Source: JAJKIP01 sp040509055
GTDB taxonomy: Bacteria; Bacteroidota; Bacteroidia; Chitinophagales; Chitinophagaceae
Reading direction: 5' to 3'
Length of the DNA: 26,659 nt
NCBI GenBank assembly: GCA_040509055.1
Contig: JBEVLT010000316.1
Coordinates: 1 to 26,659 of the forward strand
Positions 1 through 6,622 of the stretch are shown here, in pieces. Within the stretch, counting starts at the first letter, position 1; every line of letters starts with the position of its first letter. The position numbers and the translations under genes are program-made. The notes below the pieces were generated by a model, which was not told where the DNA came from, ran no database searches, and was given only the letters and a program-made list of their open reading frames with translations.

Positions 1-564
1 GTCGTTCTTGAATTTGGCAAACCGGCCCTGGGCGTCTACATAGTGCAGGAACAGCTGTATCCAGTGGCGTTCATGAAACTCTTCGCGCCAGTGCGGAATA
101 TCGCATCCCTTGTAGGCCAGCAGGTCGCCGCGATCCAGGGCCACGGCAATATTTTCACCCAGGCTTTCCACCCAGATGGGGTAGGGCTCTTTGGCATCAT
201 AGCCTACGGTCAGCGTAGCGCTGTACTCGCAGGTGGGGCGGTCGACATGTTTTTTCAGGATACCGCCTTTGTGGTAGATGCGCAGCACCGAGTTGGTCGG
301 GTACAGTGGCCGCCCGGCCAGCTTTTCCATCATCGGCTGCAGGTGCAGCAGCAGGCTTTCACCAAACACGTCCGAATAGCGCCATTTGGAATGTGTTTCG
401 TTATCGTCGAGATAATAATTGTTGAACCGCTGCATCAGCGTATAATTCTCAAATACGCTGATCAGTGACGGCTCCACAGCCTGGCGCACAATGCAATAGC
501 CACGGTCCTGGAAGGATTGAACCTGTTCCGCGGAGATAGGCATTGCTGTGTCGGTAGTCTGCAT
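1..564 (-). CDS. 2OG-Fe(II) oxygenase, partial (C-terminus beyond window)
   Basis: I translated this by hand from the minus strand; 188 codons stay open to the window edge, so the C-terminus lies outside. The start is ATG at 564; a second in-frame ATG lies at 543. Residues 106-108 (HVD, within LKKHVDRP) fit the HxD facial-triad motif of prolyl-4-hydroxylase-like 2-oxoglutarate oxygenases. A distal His follows at about 158 (DIPHWR), with arginines just after it that could bind 2OG. Such enzymes hydroxylate free or peptide-bound residues using 2OG, O2 and Fe(II); the substrate is unknown here. It is the most downstream visible gene of a four-gene oxygenase run on this strand, 12 bp after the next gene. 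Fold class is fairly sure from the motifs; substrate is not inferable. Confidence 0.8.
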   Translation of the reverse strand, partial: MQTTDTAMPISAEQVQSFQDRGYCIVRQAVEPSLISVFENYTLMQRFNNYYLDDNETHSKWRYSDVFGESLLLHLQPMMEKLAGRPLYPTNSVLRIYHKGGILKKHVDRPTCEYSATLTVGYDAKEPYPIWVESLGENIAVALDRGDLLAYKGCDIPHWREEFHERHWIQLFLHYVDAQGRFAKFKND

Positions 565-576
565 AAATGAAATGAG

Positions 577-1551
577 TTATTCGGCCATGGCCCGTTCCCT
601 GAATTCGGCAACAATCATCCGGGCCAGGGCTGCAAATTTATTCAATGCCAGCACATGAATGTTATAATAATTGATCGCTTTTCCTACGGCCAGCATCCGT
701 TTGGGGAAATCAGGTATTTCTACCGGCGACAGCAGCGGAACTTCGTCCGACAGGGGTTCCACACCTTCTTTCAGGTATACCACCGACAGGCTCACCCGCG
801 GCATTACGTTTTTGCTGGACATGGTGCCCCAGTGGATCACATCGCCATCCCAGGCCAGGATGCTGCCGGCAGGTACCGGCAGGGCCCTTGTGCCCTGGAG
901 CAAAGATTTTACTTCCTTGTGATTCAGGTCTTTCATTTCCATCCATTTGCCCAGCAGCTCGTCCGATACTTTGTGCCGGGAAATGACGTACATGCAGCCA
1001 TTATCGATGGTGGCATCGCTCAGCGGGTACCAGACGGTAAACCGGTCATCGCGCTCGGAAAAGTCTACGTGGGGGCTCCAGCCGGCGCCTGTTTCCGGGT
1101 GTACATAATGTACCACCACATGTGGCATGGCTTTGAAGCCTTTGCCCAGGTGACCTGCCAGTACATTCACCAGCGAAGGTGTGCGCGTTACCTGCCAGAA
1201 CTCATCGTATACAAAAGCCCATACCTCGTGCCAGCCGGCTTTGCGCAGATTTTCCACACCCTCCAGCATATTGGCCGCGATGTCCGGCCGGATCAACGGT
1301 TCGGAAGTAGAGAAATAACCTTCCCGCCCCAGCTTTTTCAGCATCTCGTCTTTTTCCGCTTCGCTGATAGGGTGCGCTTCAAAGTTGTCAAACGGCAGGT
1401 TCTCGCATACTTTCAGCTGCGGGTTCAGCTGGCGCCAGTAGTCCGGCGAGCAGGCTTTTTCAAAGCGCCAGGCATTTTCTTCAGGAGTCAGGTTTTGTTT
1501 TTCCAGCAAGGCCTTCAACAGGCTTTTACCGGCTTCTGTTTTTACAGACAT
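577..1551 (-). CDS. PhyH-like 2OG-Fe(II) oxygenase
   Basis: A 324-residue protein with the phytanoyl-CoA dioxygenase layout. It has an HxD pair at H161/D163 in a GAGWSPHVD context, a distal His at H240 (DVIHWG) and a 2OG-anchoring Arg at R252 (PRVSLSV), all in the expected order. The helical N-terminal ~130 residues are unassigned. No signal peptide, so it probably acts in the cytoplasm. Family members hydroxylate small molecules or carrier- or peptide-bound substrates. It sits between two other oxygenase genes with gaps of 12 bp and 1 bp, so co-transcription is very likely. It belongs to a different oxygenase subfamily from genes 1553-2182 and 2188-2823, which suggests the cluster hydroxylates more than one position or substrate (inference). 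Confidence 0.85.
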   Translation of the reverse strand: MSVKTEAGKSLLKALLEKQNLTPEENAWRFEKACSPDYWRQLNPQLKVCENLPFDNFEAHPISEAEKDEMLKKLGREGYFSTSEPLIRPDIAANMLEGVENLRKAGWHEVWAFVYDEFWQVTRTPSLVNVLAGHLGKGFKAMPHVVVHYVHPETGAGWSPHVDFSERDDRFTVWYPLSDATIDNGCMYVISRHKVSDELLGKWMEMKDLNHKEVKSLLQGTRALPVPAGSILAWDGDVIHWGTMSSKNVMPRVSLSVVYLKEGVEPLSDEVPLLSPVEIPDFPKRMLAVGKAINYYNIHVLALNKFAALARMIVAEFRERAMAE

Positions 1552-1552
1552 C

Positions 1553-2182
1553 TTAAAAAGGTTTCAGGTAAGTTTTGGCAAAGGTTTCAAAATCAGGTTC
1601 GCCGCGGAACCAGCCTACCCCCACCGTTCTTCTGCCGCTTTCCATCGGCGCCAGCCGGTGCTCCAGGGTGGGGGCTATTTTGAAGATAATGGCATCCCCG
1701 GCTTCGATCTGGCCCAGCTCGCGGGTTATTTTTTGCCCGTCCTTTTCCCGCATCTGGAACTCGGCGCCGGTATACCGTTCCGTATCCAGCCCCAGGGTCA
1801 TGGCCAGCAGGCGGGTATCGGTATTGTCGTCATGCCATTTTATTTCGTGTTCATCTTTTTCACTGCGGTGCATGCGGCCAATAAAATTGCCGATGGGCCC
1901 GCAGTCCGTGATCTTTTCCAGGATGGAAAACAGCTCTTTGTTGTTAAACATCATCTGGAAGGTAAACAGGATGGGATCATCCACCGGTACGAACAGGACC
2001 TTGCCGAATTTGTTTTTCTCATCCATTTCGTACTTGGTGAAAAAATTGATCTTGTCCAGTTTATTCAGCAGGGTTTGCAGCACATTCTTTTTCAGCAGCC
2101 CCCGGAAGTGCACACAATGCGTGTCTGCATATTCTGCCCGGTATTGCCCGATCAGCGATTCGTCTATGCTAAAATTCGTCAT
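1553..2182 (-). CDS. P4H-like 2OG-Fe(II) oxygenase (paralog of the next gene)
   Basis: A 209-residue protein. The Fe-binding motif is H117-D118-D119 (WHDD), the distal His is H175 (EHRLAP), and Arg184/185 sits about ten residues later, the usual 2OG-binding spacing in prolyl-4-hydroxylase-like folds. The core TLGLDTERYTGAEFQMR matches a similar stretch in the gene at 2188-2823, so the two are paralogs. Length fits a single double-stranded beta-helix domain. It ends 1 bp before the PhyH-like gene and starts 5 bp after its paralog stops. The likely reaction is hydroxylation of an amino-acid side chain; the target is unknown. Confidence 0.85.
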   Translation of the reverse strand: MTNFSIDESLIGQYRAEYADTHCVHFRGLLKKNVLQTLLNKLDKINFFTKYEMDEKNKFGKVLFVPVDDPILFTFQMMFNNKELFSILEKITDCGPIGNFIGRMHRSEKDEHEIKWHDDNTDTRLLAMTLGLDTERYTGAEFQMREKDGQKITRELGQIEAGDAIIFKIAPTLEHRLAPMESGRRTVGVGWFRGEPDFETFAKTYLKPF

Positions 2183-2187
2183 GCTTG

Positions 2188-2823
2188 TTATTTATACCAT
2201 GGAGAGGGGTCTTCAGAAAAAAACCAGCCTGCGGAAGCGATGCGGGGATGCTCACCCGTGGTTTGGGTGACCCGGTGTTCCAGGTCGGAGGACACCCGGA
2301 AGATGTGGGTGTCGCCGGGGTTACCGCACCGTACTTCCCGCAAAAGTTCTTCCTTGCCTTTTTCGCGAAGCTGGAATACGCCGCCGCTGTATTTTTCCCG
2401 TCCCAGGTTGATGCTTAGTCCTACCAGCCGGCTTGGAACGCTGGTATCATCGTGCCAGTCCAGGTGATGACCGGCGCCGGGTAAGTTCTTATAGATCCGG
2501 CAGGCGAAACCTTTGATGGGCAGGCAGCCGGAAATATGTTCGATAAGTTGGAACAGTTGCGGGTTGTTGAGCACAAAACGGATCTGGTGCAGGGCGATGT
2601 TTTTGCTCTGAATAGAAAGATCGGTGGCAAAGACCTTGTCCTTGCTTGTATGCTCGTTTTCGTAAAATGAGGCCGATTCAATGTCGCGGATAATCTTTTG
2701 CAGGATTGACTCTTCCACCAGTTGCGGCAGGAAGATGCTGTGCTTCTGCTCAAACTCCTGTTTCAGCTGATCAGCCACTGCATCGTTCAAGCCCTGGAGG
2801 CCTTTTCTCGTTATGGAAATCAT
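2188..2823 (-). CDS. P4H-like 2OG-Fe(II) oxygenase (first gene of left arm)
   Basis: A 211-residue protein with HDD at 124-126 (LDWHDDTS), distal His H183 (LEHRVT) and Arg194. It resembles the product of 1553-2182 in the core (GREKYSGGVFQLREKG) and in overall length. It is the promoter-proximal gene of the left arm. A TACTTTTG -7-like box lies only a few bases before the ATG, so the transcript may be leaderless, or translation may begin slightly inside the ORF (a TTG at codon 12 is possible). The first ~19 residues align poorly with the paralog, so the start is uncertain. Confidence 0.83.
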   Translation of the reverse strand: MISITRKGLQGLNDAVADQLKQEFEQKHSIFLPQLVEESILQKIIRDIESASFYENEHTSKDKVFATDLSIQSKNIALHQIRFVLNNPQLFQLIEHISGCLPIKGFACRIYKNLPGAGHHLDWHDDTSVPSRLVGLSINLGREKYSGGVFQLREKGKEELLREVRCGNPGDTHIFRVSSDLEHRVTQTTGEHPRIASAGWFFSEDPSPWYK

Positions 2824-2827
2824 GGGC

Positions 2828-2835
2828 CAAAAGTA
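2828..2835 (-). promoter_or_regulatory. candidate -7 box of the oxygenase operon
   Basis: The minus strand reads TACTTTTG, a full match to the Bacteroidota -7 consensus TAnnTTTG. No TTTG -33 element is seen about 20 bp upstream. It ends four bases before the annotated ATG, implying a very short or absent leader if real. Confidence 0.35.
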
Positions 2836-2850
2836 TTCAAATTCAGGGAA

Positions 2851-2880
2851 TATATCCTGATCTTAATCAGGGCGGATATA
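2851..2880. promoter_or_regulatory. nested inverted repeats in the divergent promoter region (candidate operator)
   Basis: The 7-bp arms TATATCC (2851-2857) and GGATATA (2874-2880) are perfect inverted repeats. A second pair, CCTGAT (2856-2861) and ATCAGG (2866-2871), is nested inside with a 4-bp spacer. The element lies between the divergent oxygenase and membrane-protein operons, where a shared regulator would bind. No regulator gene is visible in the cluster. It could instead be a chance dyad or an RNA hairpin. Confidence 0.4.
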
Positions 2881-2960
2881 AAATGAAGAAGGGATGACGA
2901 TGAGCCTGTTATGCATCAACAATCTTACCCCTCATCACCCGTAAATCGGAAGCAGATCAA

Positions 2961-2968
2961 TACTTTTG
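2961..2968 (+). promoter_or_regulatory. candidate -7 box of the right-arm operon
   Basis: TACTTTTG matches TAnnTTTG and is identical to the box on the other arm. It is 29 bp before the ATG at 2998 but inside the longer reading frame that begins at 2911, which is the main reason for preferring the 2998 start. No clear -33 TTTG is visible. Confidence 0.4.
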
Positions 2969-2997
2969 CGCAGGCTACCATACAATCCCTTCCGGTC

Positions 2998-3528
2998 ATG
3001 CATCAACCTGTAACGGCGACAGAGATCTTTGTTATCTGCTTATTGGCAGGCTGGTTGCTGCTCACGATCCTGTATGCGTTGTTCAACCGGCGCGTGGCAG
3101 CGATCACCCGGCGCTATGACCTGTTCCGGTGGCTCTCTGCCTACCAGCTATTTTCCACCACTGCATCCGACTACCGGCTGCTTTACCGCGATCAGCTGAC
3201 AGACGACAGCATGACGGAGTGGACGGTGATATCGCTGACACCGGTATGGAAGCCATGGCACCTGCTCTGGTTTCCTCAAAAACTGGTGACGCATACCATC
3301 CATTCCCTGGCTGACGATCTTGTAACCGGCCTGGCAAAAAGAAAGGGTACAACTGCTGCTGCAAAGATCAACGAACGGTTCCTGTACCGCGCGCTGCAGC
3401 GCTATGTACAGCAGCAGCCGTGCACCCCCGGTTTGGCAGGCAGGCAATTCAGGATCGATAAGCTAACCGGGTTGCCGGGCAGCCCGGAATACAGCGAAGC
3501 ATTTATTTCTAATTTTCACCAGCCATGA
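2998..3528 (+). CDS. single-pass membrane protein, HTTM partner (cassette 1)
   Basis: I do not recognise a named family. From ATG 2998 the protein is 176 residues: a short N-terminus, one transmembrane helix (about residues 8-29, FVICLLAGWLLLTILYALF), then a soluble part with aromatic motifs (FRWLSAYQLF and VWKPWHLLWFPQKL). The frame is open from an ATG at 2911, but those 29 extra residues look non-coding and contain a -7-like box. The stop overlaps the next gene's start as ATGA, implying translational coupling. A protein of the same plan (N-terminal helix, aromatic W/Y motif, small soluble domain) precedes the second HTTM-like gene at 7823, so the pair may be accessory subunits of the HTTM-like proteins (inference). 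Confidence 0.75.
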   Translation: MHQPVTATEIFVICLLAGWLLLTILYALFNRRVAAITRRYDLFRWLSAYQLFSTTASDYRLLYRDQLTDDSMTEWTVISLTPVWKPWHLLWFPQKLVTHTIHSLADDLVTGLAKRKGTTAAAKINERFLYRALQRYVQQQPCTPGLAGRQFRIDKLTGLPGSPEYSEAFISNFHQP

Positions 3529-4337
3529 GCATGATGGTTACCGCCATACAGGCCATAGAATGGTGTACCCGCCTGCTGGCGGTGTATGTGCTGATCGATT
3601 CGGCGGAGAAACTGTATAACCACCGCGCCTTCCGGCCTGGTGGCTTTTTCGGCTGGGCTGCCCTGCGGCAGCATCTTTTTTTTGCTTCCCGGCCCTTGCC
3701 GGTCCGCCGGCTGCTCGATGTGTTGTTTGACTTCCGCGGGTGGATGGCACTACTGCTTCTGCGCGGGCTGAGCGGTATTGCTTTGCTTACCCTGCCTCAT
3801 CATCCTGTATTTGGAACAGCCGGCCTGCTCATCGTATTTGTGGCCGGGTCGCTGGTCAATTTCCGGCAGGCGCCGTTTGGCGCCGAAACCGAGAACCGGT
3901 TTGCCCTGGCGCTCACCGGCGCCCTGCTGCTGCGCAGCCTGGTACCTACCCAGCTGGTCACGGAAGTTTGTCTGTTGTTCATAGCGCTGTATACCTGCGT
4001 GTCCTACGTCACCGCCGGTGTGACCAAATGGGTGGACCCGGCCTGGCGCAAGGGGGAGGGGTTGCTGGAAGTGATCCATTCACCGGACCTGGTGCCGCTG
4101 GAGCGGCTGGCTGCCTTTTTCCGAAGGTATCCCGGCGCCGGCCGGGCGCTGGCCTGGGCCACGATCGGGATCGAATGCCTGTTCCCGCTGGCGCTGGTAG
4201 CAGGGCCCCCGTTTTTCTGGCTGTTTTTGATCTGGGGCATTGTATTTCATCTTACCATTGCAGTGGTCCTGCGGCTGGGAAAATTCTTCTGGGTATGGGT
4301 CGCTACCTACCCGGCCATCATTTTTATCGCGCAATGA
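3525..4337 (+). CDS. HTTM-like (vitamin K carboxylase-related) membrane protein, cassette 1
   Basis: A 270-residue polytopic membrane protein with about six hydrophobic segments. It shows the HTTM pattern: Y161-V-T-A-G-V-T-K168 followed by a Trp-Gly loop (DPAWRKGEG), Glu217 at the start of a helix (IECLFP), and His242 (IVFHLTIAV). HTTM (horizontally transferred transmembrane) domains are related to vitamin K-dependent gamma-carboxylase, but most bacterial members have no known reaction. It overlaps the preceding gene by ATGA and the sulfotransferase gene by ATGA, so the three are probably made in fixed ratio. A DoxX-like identity is the main alternative, but length and the Y..G..K/E/H pattern favour HTTM. 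Confidence 0.72.
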   Translation: MSMMVTAIQAIEWCTRLLAVYVLIDSAEKLYNHRAFRPGGFFGWAALRQHLFFASRPLPVRRLLDVLFDFRGWMALLLLRGLSGIALLTLPHHPVFGTAGLLIVFVAGSLVNFRQAPFGAETENRFALALTGALLLRSLVPTQLVTEVCLLFIALYTCVSYVTAGVTKWVDPAWRKGEGLLEVIHSPDLVPLERLAAFFRRYPGAGRALAWATIGIECLFPLALVAGPPFFWLFLIWGIVFHLTIAVVLRLGKFFWVWVATYPAIIFIAQ

Positions 4338-5326
4338 CGAACAAAACCAACGAGCCTGATATCATTTTTATACTCGGCATCATGCCGCGCAGCGGGACGC
4401 ATTTTTTGTGGAACCTGCTGGCGCTGCATCCCGATTGCGAGAAGAGCGCGGTACCCGAAGATGGGCTGGTTTCCAAATCCGATATGCTGGCCAGGTATGT
4501 GAACCTGAATTACCATGTATGGCAGTCGGAAGGCGACCTGCCGGCTATTCCCGCCCGGCAACTGCTGTTTGAAAGCCTCGGCGAAGGGCTGAAGCTCTTT
4601 TTACGGCGGGCCAGGGCGGCAGCTGATCAGCTGACCGGCGAACCGGCAAAGCAGGCCCGGTATATCGTAACCAAGTTTCCGCAGGTGACCCATATCGATA
4701 AGTTCTTCGGGCTGTTTCCGCAGCAAAAATTATTGATCCTGGTACGTGATGGCCGTGCCCTGGTGGAGTCTATCAACAAATCATTTCGGTACGACCGGGA
4801 AGAGGCGATCAGGGACTGGGCCCTGGCTGCCCGGCGGATAGCTGCGTTTGAAAAGAAATGGCCGGAGGCAAAAGGTAAGCAGTACCTGGTGGTGCAGTAC
4901 GAGACCCTGTACACCAATACAGAGCCTGAGCTGCGCCGGATCCTGGATTTCCTGGGTCTGGATGCGGGCAGGTATGACTTCGCCGCAGCGCCCGATCTGC
5001 CCGTGGTGGGCTCTTCGGTGTTCAAACGAGGTGAAGGTGATGTGCACTGGAACCCTGTGAGCAAAACGGATGATTTTAACCCGCTGGCCCGCACGGCAGG
5101 ATGGACACGCCGGCAGCATGAGCGATTTAACTGGCTGGCCGGAAAGGAGCTTGTTTTGTCCGGGTACCAGCCGCAGGCGTTTGCAGGCAGCCGGACGTAC
5201 TGGTCGCTTTGGAACCGCCTGCTGGATACAGGTTATAGCGCCAGGGTATGGTTTCGCCGTTTCCGCAACTTGTGGTGGCGCATCGAACGCCGTACGAGAA
5301 ATTATTTTAAAAGAAAAGGAAGTTGA
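4334..5326 (+). CDS. sulfotransferase family protein (cassette 1)
   Basis: A 330-residue protein. The PAPS 5'-phosphosulfate loop is visible as MPRSGTHFLWNLL (residues 17-29). A TKFP strand lies at 113-116, and the 3'-phosphate motif VRDGRALVES gives R138 and S146. This is the usual order for PAPS-dependent sulfotransferases, which transfer sulfate to hydroxyl or amino groups. The frame is open much further upstream, but the ATG at 4334 overlaps the HTTM stop as ATGA and places the loop near the N-terminus, as is normal. The C-terminus is rich in Arg and Trp (WFRRFRNLWWRIERRTR), perhaps a membrane-associating tail. Neighbouring oxygenases could supply a hydroxyl acceptor (inference). Confidence 0.82.
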   Translation: MTNKTNEPDIIFILGIMPRSGTHFLWNLLALHPDCEKSAVPEDGLVSKSDMLARYVNLNYHVWQSEGDLPAIPARQLLFESLGEGLKLFLRRARAAADQLTGEPAKQARYIVTKFPQVTHIDKFFGLFPQQKLLILVRDGRALVESINKSFRYDREEAIRDWALAARRIAAFEKKWPEAKGKQYLVVQYETLYTNTEPELRRILDFLGLDAGRYDFAAAPDLPVVGSSVFKRGEGDVHWNPVSKTDDFNPLARTAGWTRRQHERFNWLAGKELVLSGYQPQAFAGSRTYWSLWNRLLDTGYSARVWFRRFRNLWWRIERRTRNYFKRKGS

Positions 5327-5377
5327 TATTTTCGCAGCCGTTTTAGCGGCATAAGCCGAAACATCGTAATCAGAAAC

Positions 5378-6616
5378 ATGAACCTGCAACCCCATACTGT
5401 CCTGAAGCGGAAGAACGACATCGGGCTGAAGCTTGAGTCCGTGCACCGGCTGGAGATCGTGATCGATAAAAAAAGAGAGTTCCTCTCCAACCATGCGCTG
5501 GCGGTGCTGGATGTGTTTGCGCAGCCGGTTTCCATCAGCGATGCCATGAAAAAGCTGCAGACGACGGGCCAGCGCGACTGGATGGACCTGACGCTGACCA
5601 TTCACAAGCTGCACCAGCTGGGTGCGCTGTATGATTATTCGGGAGAGGAATTCAAAGCTGACAAGAGCATGGCCAGTTTCGGCTCTTCGCCGATCCATAT
5701 TGCCATGCTGAACGATAAGCTGCGCACCGACCTGTTCGTACATGCGCTGCGGCAAACGGTAGGGCCTGATGATGTGGTGCTGGATATCGGTACCGGCACA
5801 GGTGTATTGGCCATCGCGGCAGCGAGAGCTGGCGCCAGGAAAGTATATGCCGTGGAAGCCGGCGCTATGGCTGATGTGGCGCAGGCGGTGATCAACCGTA
5901 CAGAAGTGGCGGATAAGATACAGATCGTGCGCGGCTGGTCCACACAGATCGAACTGCCGGAAAAAGCGAATGTGCTGGTGAGCGAGATCATCGGCAACGA
6001 TCCCTTTGGTGAAAAAGTACTCCAAACCTTCAGTGATGCACGTAAGCGCCTGCTGCAGCCCGGTGTACGCATCATTCCGCCACGCATGCGGGTGTATGGT
6101 ATACCGGCCCGTATTCCCGGTGCCATTTTGCAGAACCGCGTGCTGCAGCAGCAGGACCTGGACAACTGGCAGAATTGGTACGAGATCGATTTTTCGCCGC
6201 TGAAAAAACTGATCAAGCAGGACAGCGACTTTTTCCTGATGGCCAATTACGAACGGGTGCAGCAAATGCAGTTTGCTGAAGAACCACTGCTGCTGACAGA
6301 CGTGGATTTTCACAGCTTTAAAACGCTGAAGCTTGAACATACGGCTATCGCAAAAGCAGAAGGACCGTTCAACGGGTTGCTGATGTATTTTGAGCTCGAC
6401 CTTGGCGATGCCGTGCTGTCTACCCATCCGCGCGTTGCCGACAAAACGAACAGCTGGGTGAGCCCGGTGTGGTACCTGCCTGAAGCGGAAAAGCTGCAGG
6501 CTGGTGATCCTTATGGCATCCGGTTTATCTATACCGAAGCCCTGGGCTCGGAAATACACCTGGTGGAAGCGGCTGATAACCAAGCAGCGGGTGCAGCTGT
6601 GTACAGAAACAGTTAA
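5378..6616 (+). CDS. PRMT-like methyltransferase with N-terminal PqqD/RRE-like domain (copy 1)
   Basis: A 412-residue protein in two parts. Residues 1-90 show short beta strands, a helix (LSNHALAVLDVFAQP) and a final helix ending IHKLHQLGAL. This resembles the winged-helix plan of PqqD-like RiPP recognition elements; it is a pattern judgement, not a search. Residues 105-395 are a class I SAM methyltransferase of PRMT type: MLNDKLRTD, motif I VLDIGTGTG (134-142), post-I VYAVEAG, and the double-E hairpin S202-E203...E212 with the nine-residue spacing of eukaryotic PRMTs. The THW loop reads TNSW (357-360). PRMTs methylate arginine guanidines in peptides. The gene lies 51 bp after the sulfotransferase and 6 bp before its paralog. 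Ribosomal protein L11 methyltransferase is a possible misannotation; the double-E loop argues against it. Confidence 0.85.
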   Translation: MNLQPHTVLKRKNDIGLKLESVHRLEIVIDKKREFLSNHALAVLDVFAQPVSISDAMKKLQTTGQRDWMDLTLTIHKLHQLGALYDYSGEEFKADKSMASFGSSPIHIAMLNDKLRTDLFVHALRQTVGPDDVVLDIGTGTGVLAIAAARAGARKVYAVEAGAMADVAQAVINRTEVADKIQIVRGWSTQIELPEKANVLVSEIIGNDPFGEKVLQTFSDARKRLLQPGVRIIPPRMRVYGIPARIPGAILQNRVLQQQDLDNWQNWYEIDFSPLKKLIKQDSDFFLMANYERVQQMQFAEEPLLLTDVDFHSFKTLKLEHTAIAKAEGPFNGLLMYFELDLGDAVLSTHPRVADKTNSWVSPVWYLPEAEKLQAGDPYGIRFIYTEALGSEIHLVEAADNQAAGAAVYRNS

Positions 6617-6622
6617 TACGAA

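Noticed and set aside
43..468. A 141-codon plus-strand frame at the left edge
   Set aside because: The minus strand encodes an oxygenase with an HVD motif over the same bases, in operon with the next genes.
655..1683. A 342-codon plus-strand frame across the PhyH-like gene
   Set aside because: It is antisense to a protein with an intact HxD...H...R triad; its composition (His, Phe, Gln, Arg) is typical of a shadow.
2890..2951. Tiny frames in the divergent gap as RiPP precursor candidates
   Set aside because: They are at most about 16 codons, overlap the longer membrane-protein frame, and have no leader/core pattern.
3740..4333. Upstream extension of the sulfotransferase frame into the HTTM-like gene
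   Set aside because: The extension overlaps a real membrane protein gene and gives a low-quality sequence; the ATGA overlap at 4334 marks a natural start.
4781..6583. A 600-codon open frame on the minus strand, antisense to the sulfotransferase end and PRMT copy 1
   Set aside because: The plus strand has clear catalytic motifs in order and fits the operon spacing; the antisense product is His/Gln/Arg-rich without any recognisable domain, as expected for a shadow frame in GC-rich DNA.
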